Source of the DNA: Methylicorpusculum sp.
GTDB taxonomy: Bacteria; Pseudomonadota; Gammaproteobacteria; Methylococcales; Methylomonadaceae
Direction: 5' to 3'
Length of the DNA stretch: 46,985 nucleotides
Assembly (NCBI RefSeq): GCF_030651835.1
Contig: NZ_JAUSBX010000076.1
Coordinates: 1 to 46,985 of the forward strand
Every line of letters begins with the position of its first letter. Position 1 is the stretch's first letter. A model generated the notes under the pieces. That model searched no databases. It was not told where the DNA came from and saw only the letters and a list, made by a program, of their open reading frames with translations. This document shows positions 23,965 through 32,289 of this stretch, one piece after another. The translations under genes were made by a program, and so were the position numbers.

Positions 23965-24486
23965 GTGAAACGCTTGTTTTTTGCGCTATGGCCGGATGAA
24001 TCAGTACGCGAACAGTGTACGGGCCTGATCAACAAGCTGGATTCATCATCAATGAAGTTTGTAAACGCTGGAAATTTGCACGTTACTGTCTGCTTTTTAG
24101 GTTCGGTCAATAGCAATTGCGAGGTAGCTTTAATGGCTTCAGCATCAGATATTGTCATGCAACCGGCCAGTCTGACCTTTGATCAACTGAGTTTTTGGAA
24201 GGCGCCCAAAGTCCTTTGTTTAACCAGTTCCCAGAGCGATTCGGGGGCGTCTAGTTTAGCGGACGAAATCTCCGCTTTGGCTCGCAGCTTGGGGATTAGG
24301 CTGGATGAAAGACCTTATTTGCCGCATGTGACTTTAGCCAGAGGGGTGAAAGATAAAGTGGAAATAGGCTTTGACCCGATTGTATGGGTTAGCCATTCAT
24401 TTTGTCTGGTTCAATCCTGCTCGACTGAGTCTGGCGTTGAGTACCGGGTGCTTAAGTGCTGGCCTGCTCCGACTTCAGTCGGTTAA
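23965..24486 (+). CDS. thpR: RNA 2',3'-cyclic phosphodiesterase (LigT family)
   Basis: Two-H phosphoesterase of 173 residues, the normal size. The two catalytic H-x-T motifs are NLHVTVCFLG (His 39, Thr 41) and LPHVTLARG (His 121, Thr 123), and the start RLFFALWPDE is the family's usual first strand. The enzyme opens 2',3'-cyclic phosphates on RNA ends; its role in bacteria is not well defined. The start codon is GTG; an ATG in this frame would come too late to keep the first strand. It is convergent with xseA, and the two genes overlap by four bases at their stops. Confidence 0.9.
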   Translation: MKRLFFALWPDESVREQCTGLINKLDSSSMKFVNAGNLHVTVCFLGSVNSNCEVALMASASDIVMQPASLTFDQLSFWKAPKVLCLTSSQSDSGASSLADEISALARSLGIRLDERPYLPHVTLARGVKDKVEIGFDPIVWVSHSFCLVQSCSTESGVEYRVLKCWPAPTSVG

Positions 24487-25844
24487 GTCTTGACTGATAG
24501 CTGTTTGACTTCGCTGATGAGGCTACCTTCCGCTAAACGGGTATGTATCCGGTCTCCTTCATTAAGTTGAGTTGAGCTGCTGATTACTTTTCCCGTTTTG
24601 ATTTCTGTTACCAGAGCGTAACCTCGGCTCAGCGTTGCCAAAGGGCTATACGCATGCAAGTTTTGGCCTGCCTGAATAAGACGCTGGGTCAGCCGTTCCA
24701 ATTTAACGCTTAAAGCCGCTGACAGGCGCTGATCTGAATGAGCCAGTCTCATTTTTAGTGTATTGACGCGATTGGAGGGCAGTTGTTGATTGAGTTTTGC
24801 CGATTGAACGGCCAATGAACTTTTGTGATGATTGATCAGGCGGCCTATGGCTCGGACCATTCTGAGTTCCATTTCGTCAACTCGTTGAGCATTGCGGACC
24901 AGCTTTTGTCCAGGGTGTTGTTGCTCCAGACGTTTGACTAACCAATCCATTTTTTGCTGTTTTTGCGCTAATTGACGAGACAGTTGCTGCTGTAATTTCA
25001 ATGCGTACGACTGGAACATCGTTTGCCATTCGCGCTGATCGGGAACGGCGTGTTCTGCGGCAGCGGAGGGAGTAGCCGCTCTTAAATCTGATACAAAGTC
25101 GGCGATGGTAAAATCGATCTCATGCCCTATTCCGGAAATGACGGGAATGGGACAGGCGAAAATGGCTCTGGCCACTATTTCTTCATTGAAAGCCCATAAA
25201 TCTTCAAGCGAGCCCCCGCCTCTAGCTAAGATGATGACATCACAATCGCCACTCGCAGCTGCCGTATTCAGGGCTTTGGTGATCTCGTATTTTGCGTTGT
25301 CTCCTTGTACGGCTGTCGGATAGATAACGACAGGTACCGCCCGGAATCGCCTTTTAAGAACGGTCAGCACATCTCTGATTGCAGCGCCTGTGGGCGATGT
25401 GATTACGCCAATAGTTGAGGGGAGCAAAGGGATTGATTTTTTATAGCGGGTGTCAAATAATCCCTCTTGTCCCAGTTTGAATTTAAGTGCTTCAAAGGCT
25501 CTTCGCAGCGCGCCGTCGCCTATCTCTTCAAGTTCGTCAACAACCAGCTGATAATCGCCCCGGGGTTCGTATAAAGTGACTTGTGCCCGGGCAATAACCT
25601 GCATCCCGTTGCCCGGTTTAAAATGGGTCCGGCGATGCTGAGAACGGAACATCGCGCAACGAACCTGAGCCTGGCTATCTTTTAGCGTGAAATAAATATG
25701 GCCTGAAGAGGGCGTCGTCAGGTTCGATATTTCACCCTCAACGCGAACACTTAAAAAATGCTCATTAAGTAAGCGTTTACTTTCACTGTTTAACTGTGAA
25801 ACAGTTAATATTTCCTGATCGAAGTCGGTAGTATCTTTAATCAT
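24483..25844 (-). CDS. xseA: Exodeoxyribonuclease VII large subunit
   Basis: Catalytic subunit of exonuclease VII, which degrades single-stranded DNA from both ends into short oligonucleotides. The 453 residues follow the family order: an OB-fold DNA-binding part at the start (ILTVSQLNSESKRLLNEHF, VRVEGEISNLTTPSSGHIYF), the nuclease core with IGVITSPTGAAIRDVL, VIILARGGGSLEDLWAFNEE and PVISGIGHEIDFTIADFVSD, then a long coiled coil (about 280-400) and the closing LSRGYALV. Nothing essential is missing. The small subunit gene xseB is not in the window. It is usually monocistronic, and here it converges on thpR with overlapping ends. Confidence 0.96.
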   Translation of the reverse strand: MIKDTTDFDQEILTVSQLNSESKRLLNEHFLSVRVEGEISNLTTPSSGHIYFTLKDSQAQVRCAMFRSQHRRTHFKPGNGMQVIARAQVTLYEPRGDYQLVVDELEEIGDGALRRAFEALKFKLGQEGLFDTRYKKSIPLLPSTIGVITSPTGAAIRDVLTVLKRRFRAVPVVIYPTAVQGDNAKYEITKALNTAAASGDCDVIILARGGGSLEDLWAFNEEIVARAIFACPIPVISGIGHEIDFTIADFVSDLRAATPSAAAEHAVPDQREWQTMFQSYALKLQQQLSRQLAQKQQKMDWLVKRLEQQHPGQKLVRNAQRVDEMELRMVRAIGRLINHHKSSLAVQSAKLNQQLPSNRVNTLKMRLAHSDQRLSAALSVKLERLTQRLIQAGQNLHAYSPLATLSRGYALVTEIKTGKVISSSTQLNEGDRIHTRLAEGSLISEVKQLSVKT

Positions 25845-25932
25845 TAGTGAGGATTATCTTTTTTTTGTTAAGTCACTATTAATTTTGCGATGGGCATTAT
25901 ATGCGCCACGTTGATATCAATAAGGAATATTT

Positions 25933-26403
25933 ATGAAACGAGTCAGATTGATTGCTTTTCTTTTCTGCAGTTTATGGGCTATATCCAGTTTTGCGGATTA
26001 CGGTGGAACCCTGCCCCCCTCTCAAAAAGACGATAATTTTCTAAATCAGTTTGCTGCCAGAAAACAACTGCAACAAAAGAAAATTGAAAAAGCGTACAAA
26101 AAGGGTTTGATCACGCGCCAGGACTTGAGGGATTTATCGCGAGGCCAAGCCAAACTGGCACAATTGGAGCAGCGATTTAAAGCGGATGGCCAGTTGAGCC
26201 TGAAGGAAAAACACGTTCTATCCAATAAACTCGATATGCTGAATCAAAAACTCACTACTTACCGGTATTATTCGTCTTACCAAGCGGTAAAACCCCGTTC
26301 ATTTGCAGAGACCAGCGGAGATACAGTGACTGTTCCTGCCAGGAATGAGCCTTATAGAGGAATAAATCCACCGCCGATGTTGGAAGGTTTCAAAATGAAA
26401 TAG
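25933..26403 (+). CDS. Periplasmic helical protein of unknown function (156 aa)
   Basis: Secreted small protein: signal peptide at residues 1-21 (RLIAFLFCSLWAISSFA, cleaved before DYGG), then an Arg/Lys/Gln-rich helical part. In it, the pattern KAYKKGLITRQDLRDLSRGQ (about 54-73) is followed by RFKADGQLSLKEKHVLSNKL, so two similar helix-turn-helix units, each with G-x-L-(T/S)-x-(Q/K)-(D/E), are visible. The tail has NPPPMLEGFKMK. This resembles small periplasmic proteins with repeated helical hairpins seen next to many genes in Gammaproteobacteria, but no function is known to me. AAGGAATATTT before the ATG is a good ribosome site. It diverges from xseA. Confidence 0.7.
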   Translation: MKRVRLIAFLFCSLWAISSFADYGGTLPPSQKDDNFLNQFAARKQLQQKKIEKAYKKGLITRQDLRDLSRGQAKLAQLEQRFKADGQLSLKEKHVLSNKLDMLNQKLTTYRYYSSYQAVKPRSFAETSGDTVTVPARNEPYRGINPPPMLEGFKMK

Positions 26404-26435
26404 TTTCACATTGTCAGCGTGAAGTTAACGTTTTA

Positions 26436-27152
26436 TTAGCTTTTAAGCTTATTTTCCCGCTCTATGAGTTGCATGTACTTTTGAATGGTTGATTCCATGG
26501 CGTTTGAAACCCCTAGTAACTTGCAACCAATCTTTTGAATTTTATCGGGTTTATCATTGTTTACCGGATTGCAGCTGGATATTTCCAAAGAGACCTTAAT
26601 TTCCCCTATGTTTTCCAGAACAAGCGTTACGTTGTCGTACTGAGTTCCCGGAGTCCACAAATGATTATATTCACAGGTGTCGTCTAAAAATGAAACGCCG
26701 GATATGCTGAGATCGAAAATGCGTAATTGTATGATTTCTTCAGTTTCCAGGCTTAAATTAATAAAGCTTTGTTTAGATAGCGGCGACTTGACGCGATAAA
26801 ATCGCCTCCGTTGGAACCAGAAAAGCTTTTCCGGTAACGGCATTGCGAAGACCACTTCCCCTTTTAGTTTGACTGGTTTGATTTTTTTTCCTTCGAATCT
26901 GACACGAATACCCGAAAAATTGCATTTAAATTCAATGTCAGAAGAAAGCGGCAGCTGTTTATTCAAATAATCCTTAGGCCCGTAATCAAAAAATAAAATC
27001 CCTTTTTCGGTATCTATTTCGATCAAGGTGGTTAAAAACGATTCATTATTTCCGAATTGAACAGTGATCAATGTTTTCTGTTTGAGCAAAAGCGTCAGAT
27101 TACTAATGATCTGCTGTTTGCCCTTAAGAAGATACGCAATTTCATTTTCCAT
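26436..27152 (-). CDS. PilZ-domain protein, YcgR-like (c-di-GMP binding)
   Basis: Protein of 238 residues in two parts. Residues 1-105 form a YcgR-type beta barrel domain (LITVQFGNNESFLTTLIEID, ILFFDYGPKDYLNKQL). From about 110 on is a PilZ domain, with the c-di-GMP binding motifs RRRFYR (115-120) and DLSISG (147-152) both intact, so binding is expected. YcgR proteins slow the flagellar motor when c-di-GMP is high; others act on pili or polysaccharide synthesis. No flagellar genes are close, so the target is open. A gap of 74 bases separates it from the divergent exporter gene. Confidence 0.9.
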   Translation of the reverse strand: MENEIAYLLKGKQQIISNLTLLLKQKTLITVQFGNNESFLTTLIEIDTEKGILFFDYGPKDYLNKQLPLSSDIEFKCNFSGIRVRFEGKKIKPVKLKGEVVFAMPLPEKLFWFQRRRFYRVKSPLSKQSFINLSLETEEIIQLRIFDLSISGVSFLDDTCEYNHLWTPGTQYDNVTLVLENIGEIKVSLEISSCNPVNNDKPDKIQKIGCKLLGVSNAMESTIQKYMQLIERENKLKS

Positions 27153-27226
27153 GGAAACGTTATACTTTATTTTAATTATTGGTTTTATAAGATAATCTTC
27201 ATTTTATTCTAACAAGGAAATTCAAA

Positions 27227-27553
27227 TTGACAGCCTGGTTTTTTCTATTTGCGGCCGGTTTTGCCGAAATCATCTTCGTATTAAGCTTAAAATTCAGCAT
27301 GGGTTTTACCAAGCTGATACCCAGTTTAATGACGCTCGTTTTTGGTGCGGGAAGTTTTTATTTGTTGACGGTTGCTATTAAAACGTTACCCCTGGGAACT
27401 GCCTATGCCGTTTGGACCGGCATGGGACTCGTCGGTGTCGCCATCCTTGGTATTGTCATTTTCAAAGAATCTGCGGATGTCCCCAGGCTCATTTCACTGG
27501 TGCTGGTGCTCGCAGGTATTGTGGGTCTTAAATTAACGGATATTTCTCACTAA
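27227..27553 (+). CDS. Small multidrug resistance (SMR) family exporter, Gdx/SugE-like
   Basis: Four-helix inner-membrane exporter of 108 residues, standard for the family, which works as a dual-topology dimer. The essential Glu sits in helix 1 (AGFAEIIFVLSLK). TLPLGTAYAVWTGMGLVGVAILG matches the conserved helix 3 segment. This combination (Gly-phe-thr-lys-leu in the first loop, IKTLPLGTAYAVW) looks more like Gdx/SugE guanidinium exporters than EmrE. The start codon is TTG, with AAGGAA upstream. No ykkC-type leader is seen in the short upstream region, so guanidine control is not supported. Only two bases separate it from the tusB-like gene, an unusual partnership. Confidence 0.9.
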   Translation: MTAWFFLFAAGFAEIIFVLSLKFSMGFTKLIPSLMTLVFGAGSFYLLTVAIKTLPLGTAYAVWTGMGLVGVAILGIVIFKESADVPRLISLVLVLAGIVGLKLTDISH

Positions 27554-27555
27554 TT

Positions 27556-27843
27556 ATGCTGCATCTGGTTTTTGAATCTTCGCCAGAGCCAATAGTTCTG
27601 GAAAGAATCGATAAAGGGGATGACGTTGTTTTTATCGGGATGTCGGTACAAAGGTTGATAAGTCAGGCTTTTAAGGAAAAAATCAGAGGTTTGAGTAAGG
27701 AAATTAAATGGTATGCCTTACAAGACGCGTTGCTGATACACGGCATTCAACCATCTGAATTTCCCGATAATATCGAAGTTATCGGCTACCTCGATTTGAT
27801 CCGTTTAACGACCGTCAATGAGGTGATTCATTCATGGTCTTGA
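27556..27843 (+). CDS. tusB: DsrH/TusB family sulfur-relay protein
   Basis: Small cytoplasmic protein of 95 residues. It opens with MLHLVFESS and continues through GDDVVFIGMSVQRLI, WYALQDALLIHGI, IEVIGYLDLIRLT and NEVIHSW, the usual layout of DsrH/TusB. In E. coli TusB joins TusC and TusD in a hexamer that passes sulfur to TusE for 2-thiouridine in tRNA. The classic genes order is tusD-tusC-tusB, but tusD and tusC are not here; an exporter gene precedes it instead. It overlaps the dsrC-like gene by ten bases, a strong sign of coupled translation. It may work with TusCD from elsewhere. Confidence 0.82.
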   Translation: MLHLVFESSPEPIVLERIDKGDDVVFIGMSVQRLISQAFKEKIRGLSKEIKWYALQDALLIHGIQPSEFPDNIEVIGYLDLIRLTTVNEVIHSWS

Positions 27844-28166
27844 TTGTTCATGGGGTGTCCCTTGAGACCACGGATCAAGGTTTTTTAGTGGATATGACCC
27901 AGTGGAACGAGGATGTCGCGAACCAACTGGCACAACTGGACAATATTGAATTAACGTCCGAGCATTGGGAAATTTTAGGGTTTATCAGGGATTATTATAA
28001 CCGTTACAAGCATTTGCCCAACGCGCGCATGTTTACAAAGGCAATTGCTAAGCAGTTAGGTGAACAAAAGGGAAATAGCCGTTATTTACACCGGTTATTC
28101 CCGGATGGTCCACTGAAAACTGCTTGCAAACTGGCGGGTTTGCCTAAACCGCCAACCTGTTTGTAG
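27834..28166 (+). CDS. DsrC/TusE family sulfur-carrier protein with two C-terminal cysteines
   Basis: Protein of 110 residues. Family marks: VSLETTDQGFLVDMTQWNED at the start, LTSEHWEILGFIRDYYNRYK in the middle and the C-terminal arm GPLKTACKLAGLPKPPTCL. The arm has the universal penultimate Cys (109) and, eleven residues before, a second Cys (98). Typical TusE proteins keep only the last Cys, whereas DsrC proteins of sulfur oxidisers and reducers have both, as here. The partner gene tusB overlaps its start. It probably takes sulfur from a Tus/Dsr relay. Whether it serves tRNA thiolation or sulfur metabolism is open, since no dsrAB is in the window. Convergent with hslR, stops only two bases apart. 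Confidence 0.85.
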   Translation: MVLIVHGVSLETTDQGFLVDMTQWNEDVANQLAQLDNIELTSEHWEILGFIRDYYNRYKHLPNARMFTKAIAKQLGEQKGNSRYLHRLFPDGPLKTACKLAGLPKPPTCL

Positions 28167-28168
28167 CA

Positions 28169-28561
28169 TCAGCCTTCCTTAAATTTATGAATGAGACGCC
28201 GCTCCTTTTTGTTGGGTTTATGCGGTCTATCGTAATGGGGAAACAGCGATTGCTCTTCTTTTTGTTGAATAATTAGAGCCTGACGGCGGCTTTTACTTTC
28301 TTCTGATTCCTCATAGAGTAATGCAGCTTCCGGCGCAGGACGTCTTTGGTTGTTAAGGCTTTTTACGACAATATCCCAACGGTATTGATCTTTCATTATT
28401 TCCAGCCGAACCCCCACGCCAATCTCCTTGCCAGGTTTTGCCCGTTGATTATTCAGGTGCACTTTTCCGCCGGCTATGGCTTCTGCAGCCAGTTTGCGGG
28501 TTTTAAAAAAACGAGCAGCCCAAAGCCATTTATCTAGCCGGATTGAGGTGAGGGCTTCCAT
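28169..28561 (-). CDS. hslR: Hsp15-like S4-domain RNA-binding protein
   Basis: Protein of 130 residues. The S4 RNA-binding fold covers the first 60: IRLDKWLWAARFFKTRKLAAE, then AIAGGKVHLNNQRAKPGKEI. The rest is basic and helical (about 85-130, KSRRQALIIQQKEEQSLF). Hsp15 binds stalled 50S subunits that carry a peptidyl-tRNA and helps to free them, and is heat induced in E. coli. It is directly adjacent to the rhodanese gene (start codon next to its stop), so they form an operon. In E. coli, hslR likewise lies near genes for redox-linked protein repair (hslO). No heat-shock promoter could be recognised. Confidence 0.92.
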   Translation of the reverse strand: MEALTSIRLDKWLWAARFFKTRKLAAEAIAGGKVHLNNQRAKPGKEIGVGVRLEIMKDQYRWDIVVKSLNNQRRPAPEAALLYEESEESKSRRQALIIQQKEEQSLFPHYDRPHKPNKKERRLIHKFKEG

Positions 28562-28909
28562 TTACTGGGATGCTTGCCAGGCCTGGTAGCCGCCGGCAAG
28601 ACTCACGGCTTTTTCATAGCCCATCTTCAGCAGATTTTCAGTGGCCAGCGCAGCACGTCCGCCCGTCTGGCAATAAACCAGGATATCTGCATCCTGTTTG
28701 TTTTTGAAATCCGGGTGATTTTCAATTCTAAATTCCAGAATGCCTCTAGAAATATTGATGGCATCAGGCAAGGCGCCATTAATAAATTCAGCCGGCGTTC
28801 TGACATCTAACACAATGAATTTGGATAATACCTTTTTGGCGGTGGCTACATCAATTTCAGTGATGTTTTGTTTAGCGGCGGCAACTAGGTCTATAGCGGT
28901 CAATTTCAT
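28562..28909 (-). CDS. Rhodanese-domain protein
   Basis: Single rhodanese domain of 115 residues, cytoplasmic. It has FIVLDVRTPAEFINGALPDAINI (the substrate-side strand) and, in the active site, VYCQTGGRAALATENL, whose Cys starts the CQTGGRA loop. The loop length of six residues is typical for sulfur transfer with small thiols or persulfides. The upstream reading frame goes on to a TTG at 28927, but I choose the ATG at 28909 because GGAGA lies 8 bases before it and the first residues then match the family. It is followed immediately by hslR. A link to the nearby tusB/dsrC pair (sulfur relay) is possible but not shown. Confidence 0.9.
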   Translation of the reverse strand: MKLTAIDLVAAAKQNITEIDVATAKKVLSKFIVLDVRTPAEFINGALPDAINISRGILEFRIENHPDFKNKQDADILVYCQTGGRAALATENLLKMGYEKAVSLAGGYQAWQASQ

Positions 28910-29082
28910 CAATAAGTCTCCGTTCAAATTCTAACAATGTTAGCAATAATCATTGTTTGTAGACCAGGGTTTTTTGGACTGAGCGGCTTTAAAATGGAGG
29001 CCGAGCTATCAAAAATTTGCCCATCAAGTCGGGTTACAATCGGGTAGAATCCTATTTTTGGTTTAACGATAGGACGGCTACT

Positions 29083-29466
29083 GTGAATTTAGAGAAAGTT
29101 ATTTTCGGTTTCTTCATCGTTTTGTCTTTAACGTTGAATTTTGGCTTTTTTCTTGGGGAGATCAATAATCCTGACCATCACAACGTTTTAGAGTTGTTTA
29201 TTGTGATTGTTGTTAACTTCATTGCAACGGTTTTAAAGCTGGGTGATCGATCGCAAATTGGAGCGGTATTGTTGTCAACAAGTCTGGTTGCTGATCTCGA
29301 GCTGATTGCAGCTGCCACTTATTGGACGGTCGCCGTTCATGTCACCGAAACAGGAATGACCCCCGATGTGATGGTCACCATTATTTCGTTAAGTGGCGGC
29401 GCGTTGTTGGCCAATGTCATTTCTGTTGTAATCCTGGTCTCAGAGACGCTGATGTCTCGGCTTTAA
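29083..29466 (+). CDS. Small integral membrane protein (DUF6394-like, tentative)
   Basis: Protein of about 127 residues with three to four hydrophobic helices: residues 5-24 (FGFFIVLSLTLNFGFFLG), 36-50 (ELFIVIVVNFIATVL), 62-84 (IGAVLLSTSLVADLELIAAAT) and 100-124. The frame stays open upstream to a TTG at 29017, but I choose the GTG at 29083, which has an AGGA nearby. Function unknown; I associate it loosely with a family found next to potassium-channel genes. The channel gene starts 24 bases after its stop, so the two likely form one transcript and may work together. Confidence refers to the gene being real; the family name is weaker. Confidence 0.65.
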   Translation: MNLEKVIFGFFIVLSLTLNFGFFLGEINNPDHHNVLELFIVIVVNFIATVLKLGDRSQIGAVLLSTSLVADLELIAAATYWTVAVHVTETGMTPDVMVTIISLSGGALLANVISVVILVSETLMSRL

Positions 29467-29489
29467 ATTACTGTTTCACTGAGGTTGTC

Positions 29490-31229
29490 ATGGCTGAATC
29501 AATCGATCTCAATCGGGTAAGCTTCATTGTCATGCGTGAAATGCGCAGTCCGATCATCGCCTTAATTGTGGTTTATGCGATCTCTATTCTGGTCATGGTT
29601 TCTATTCCCGGACCGGTCATAGAGGGTAAAACGCATAACATGAGCATATTTCATGCGCTTTACTTCATGACATATACCGCGACGACGACCGGATTTGGTG
29701 AAATCCCCTATGAGTTTAATAATGCCCAACGGTTTTGGGCAATGGCTTGTCTGTATGTCAGTGTTATTACCTGGTTTTATGCAATAGGCAGCATAGTCCG
29801 GTTATTTCAAAACCCTTTTTTTGTCAGGGCGCTGGAAGAGCGGCAATTTACAAAAGCGGTCAAGCGCATTTCCGGGCCGTTTTTTATAGTCTGCGGATTT
29901 GGTGATACAGGCAGCCTGTTGGCTCGTGGGCTCAGTGATCATGGCTTTCCAGCCGTCATCATAGATGATAATGAAGAGCGGATTAAGACACTGAAACTAC
30001 GTGATTACCGCGTGGCCATGTCCGGATTTTGCGCCGATGCCAGTGTGCCGAAACATCTGTTGGAGGCCGGTGTTCAGCATCCCAATTGTAAAGCCGTAGT
30101 GGCTATTACGAATTGTGAGGAGACCAATTTAAAAATTGCAGCGCTGGCGCGGTTGCTGAATCCAGGAATTGGTATTATCGCCATGTCAAAGGTTGAAGTA
30201 TTTGAAGAAACCTTGGCAACTTTGGGCGGTGAGGTGCATGTGGTCGATCCGTTTAAAACCTTTGCCAAAGTCCTGGGTTCTGCACTAAAACACCCGGAAT
30301 ATACAGGACTGAGCCAATGGCTGGCCAAAGAGCCGGGTGCAACCCTGAATAAATTTTGCGCACCTCCAATGGGGCATTGGATCATTTGCGGGTACGGCAG
30401 AATGGGGCATGAAGTCAATCGTGTGCTGACGCTGCATGGGATTGATACGACCGTTATCGACCCTCATGAAGCAACCGGTTCCGAATCACCTGCTCAATAT
30501 ATTGTGGGTAGGACGACGGCAAAAACCCTTGTCAAAGCAAGAGTCGATCAAGCCGTTGGCATTCTGGCCGGTACTGATGATGATGGGCATAATCTGGGTA
30601 TCTTGTTAAATGCCAGAAATCTTAATCCCGGTTTGTTTTCATTGGTCCGGCAAAATCGTCATGAGAACCGGCTTGCTTTTGCCGCGGCCAATATTGATTT
30701 GATCATGCAGCCGACAATGGTAACGTCCAGACGTATACTTTTTTTGCTGATCGCTCCTTTGTTGAAACCTTTTTTTGCTTATCTTGTGGCCGATGAACCC
30801 GATCGTCAGCAAGAGTTACTGGCCGTTATCCAGCGGTTAAATGACAAAATTGGGGTCAGGCAACCGCATCTGCAAACCATCTTCATTAACGAGAATTCCA
30901 GTCATGCAGCTTTAAAGTATTTGGCAGACGGAAATTCGCTGAGATTGGGCCATTTAATCAGGCATCCTGATGACTTAACTAAACAGTTACCTATTGTTGT
31001 TTTGATAATCAAATCCGGTGATACACTCATTCCACTGCCTTCAGATGATTATCAGCTTAAATCAGGCGATCAACTGCTTCTGTGCGGCACGCAGTCAGCT
31101 GTAAGGCTATTGAATGCAACACTCAATAATGAGTACACCCTGGCCTTTGTGCAAAGTGGTCAAATCCTTCCCAGAGGCTATGTTATGCAATGGTTTGCGC
31201 GCAGACAGATATTTACGATTCAAAATTAA
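29490..31229 (+). CDS. Two-helix potassium channel with tandem RCK (TrkA-N) domains
   Basis: Protein of 579 residues. The pore module has helices at about 20-40 and 82-104, with the selectivity filter TTTGFG (65-70) between them, close to the K+ consensus. Two Rossmann-type RCK domains follow. The first begins at about 131 with IVCGFGDTGSLLARGL (136-141 nucleotide loop); the second at about 297 with IICGYGRMGHEVNRVL (301-306). A TrkA-C-like part ends the protein (VLIIKSGDTLIPLPSDDYQL). This 2TM-RCK-RCK order resembles GsuK-type channels gated by ions or NAD(H). The ATG at 29490 has GAGG upstream; the frame extends further but overlaps the preceding gene. Confidence 0.88.
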   Translation: MAESIDLNRVSFIVMREMRSPIIALIVVYAISILVMVSIPGPVIEGKTHNMSIFHALYFMTYTATTTGFGEIPYEFNNAQRFWAMACLYVSVITWFYAIGSIVRLFQNPFFVRALEERQFTKAVKRISGPFFIVCGFGDTGSLLARGLSDHGFPAVIIDDNEERIKTLKLRDYRVAMSGFCADASVPKHLLEAGVQHPNCKAVVAITNCEETNLKIAALARLLNPGIGIIAMSKVEVFEETLATLGGEVHVVDPFKTFAKVLGSALKHPEYTGLSQWLAKEPGATLNKFCAPPMGHWIICGYGRMGHEVNRVLTLHGIDTTVIDPHEATGSESPAQYIVGRTTAKTLVKARVDQAVGILAGTDDDGHNLGILLNARNLNPGLFSLVRQNRHENRLAFAAANIDLIMQPTMVTSRRILFLLIAPLLKPFFAYLVADEPDRQQELLAVIQRLNDKIGVRQPHLQTIFINENSSHAALKYLADGNSLRLGHLIRHPDDLTKQLPIVVLIIKSGDTLIPLPSDDYQLKSGDQLLLCGTQSAVRLLNATLNNEYTLAFVQSGQILPRGYVMQWFARRQIFTIQN

Positions 31230-31299
31230 CGATGTTTTTAACGGGGCGGATTAAATCAGGATTGGGAGTCAGTTCGGGATTCTAAAAACAAAAGACCAC

Positions 31300-31427
31300 T
31301 GGGTGTAGGTGCTTGATTTCAAAGGACGCATTAACACGACCCTGTAGCTCCCTGCAACATCCCTGTTGCAGAAGCCTTTTCAATCAACCACCTACACCCA
31401 ATAAAATGGGAAGGGGTGAGTCGATGC
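31300..31427 (+). repeat. MITE family 1, copy f (left end lost)
   Basis: Starts at GGGTGTAGGTG, so the first 26 bases including the left terminal repeat are missing; the right end is altered (GTGAGTCGATGCC). Without both ends it should be immobile. It fills most of the gap before coaD. Confidence 0.85.
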
Positions 31428-31459
31428 CTATAGAGAAACATTTAAAAACTTTGCTGTAA

Positions 31460-32241
<782 letters not shown>

Positions 32242-32289
32242 CTTGATGCTGCCAGAAAACGATCGTTCAGACCTAATGAAGACGGATTA

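Noticed and set aside
27153-27226. Guanidine riboswitch before the Gdx-like exporter
   Set aside because: The gap is only 74 bases and AT-rich, with no conserved ykkC-type core or strong stems.
29322-29489. N-terminal extension of the potassium channel frame
   Set aside because: It lies inside the preceding membrane-protein gene, is Cys/His-rich nonsense in style, and the ATG at 29490 has a proper ribosome site.
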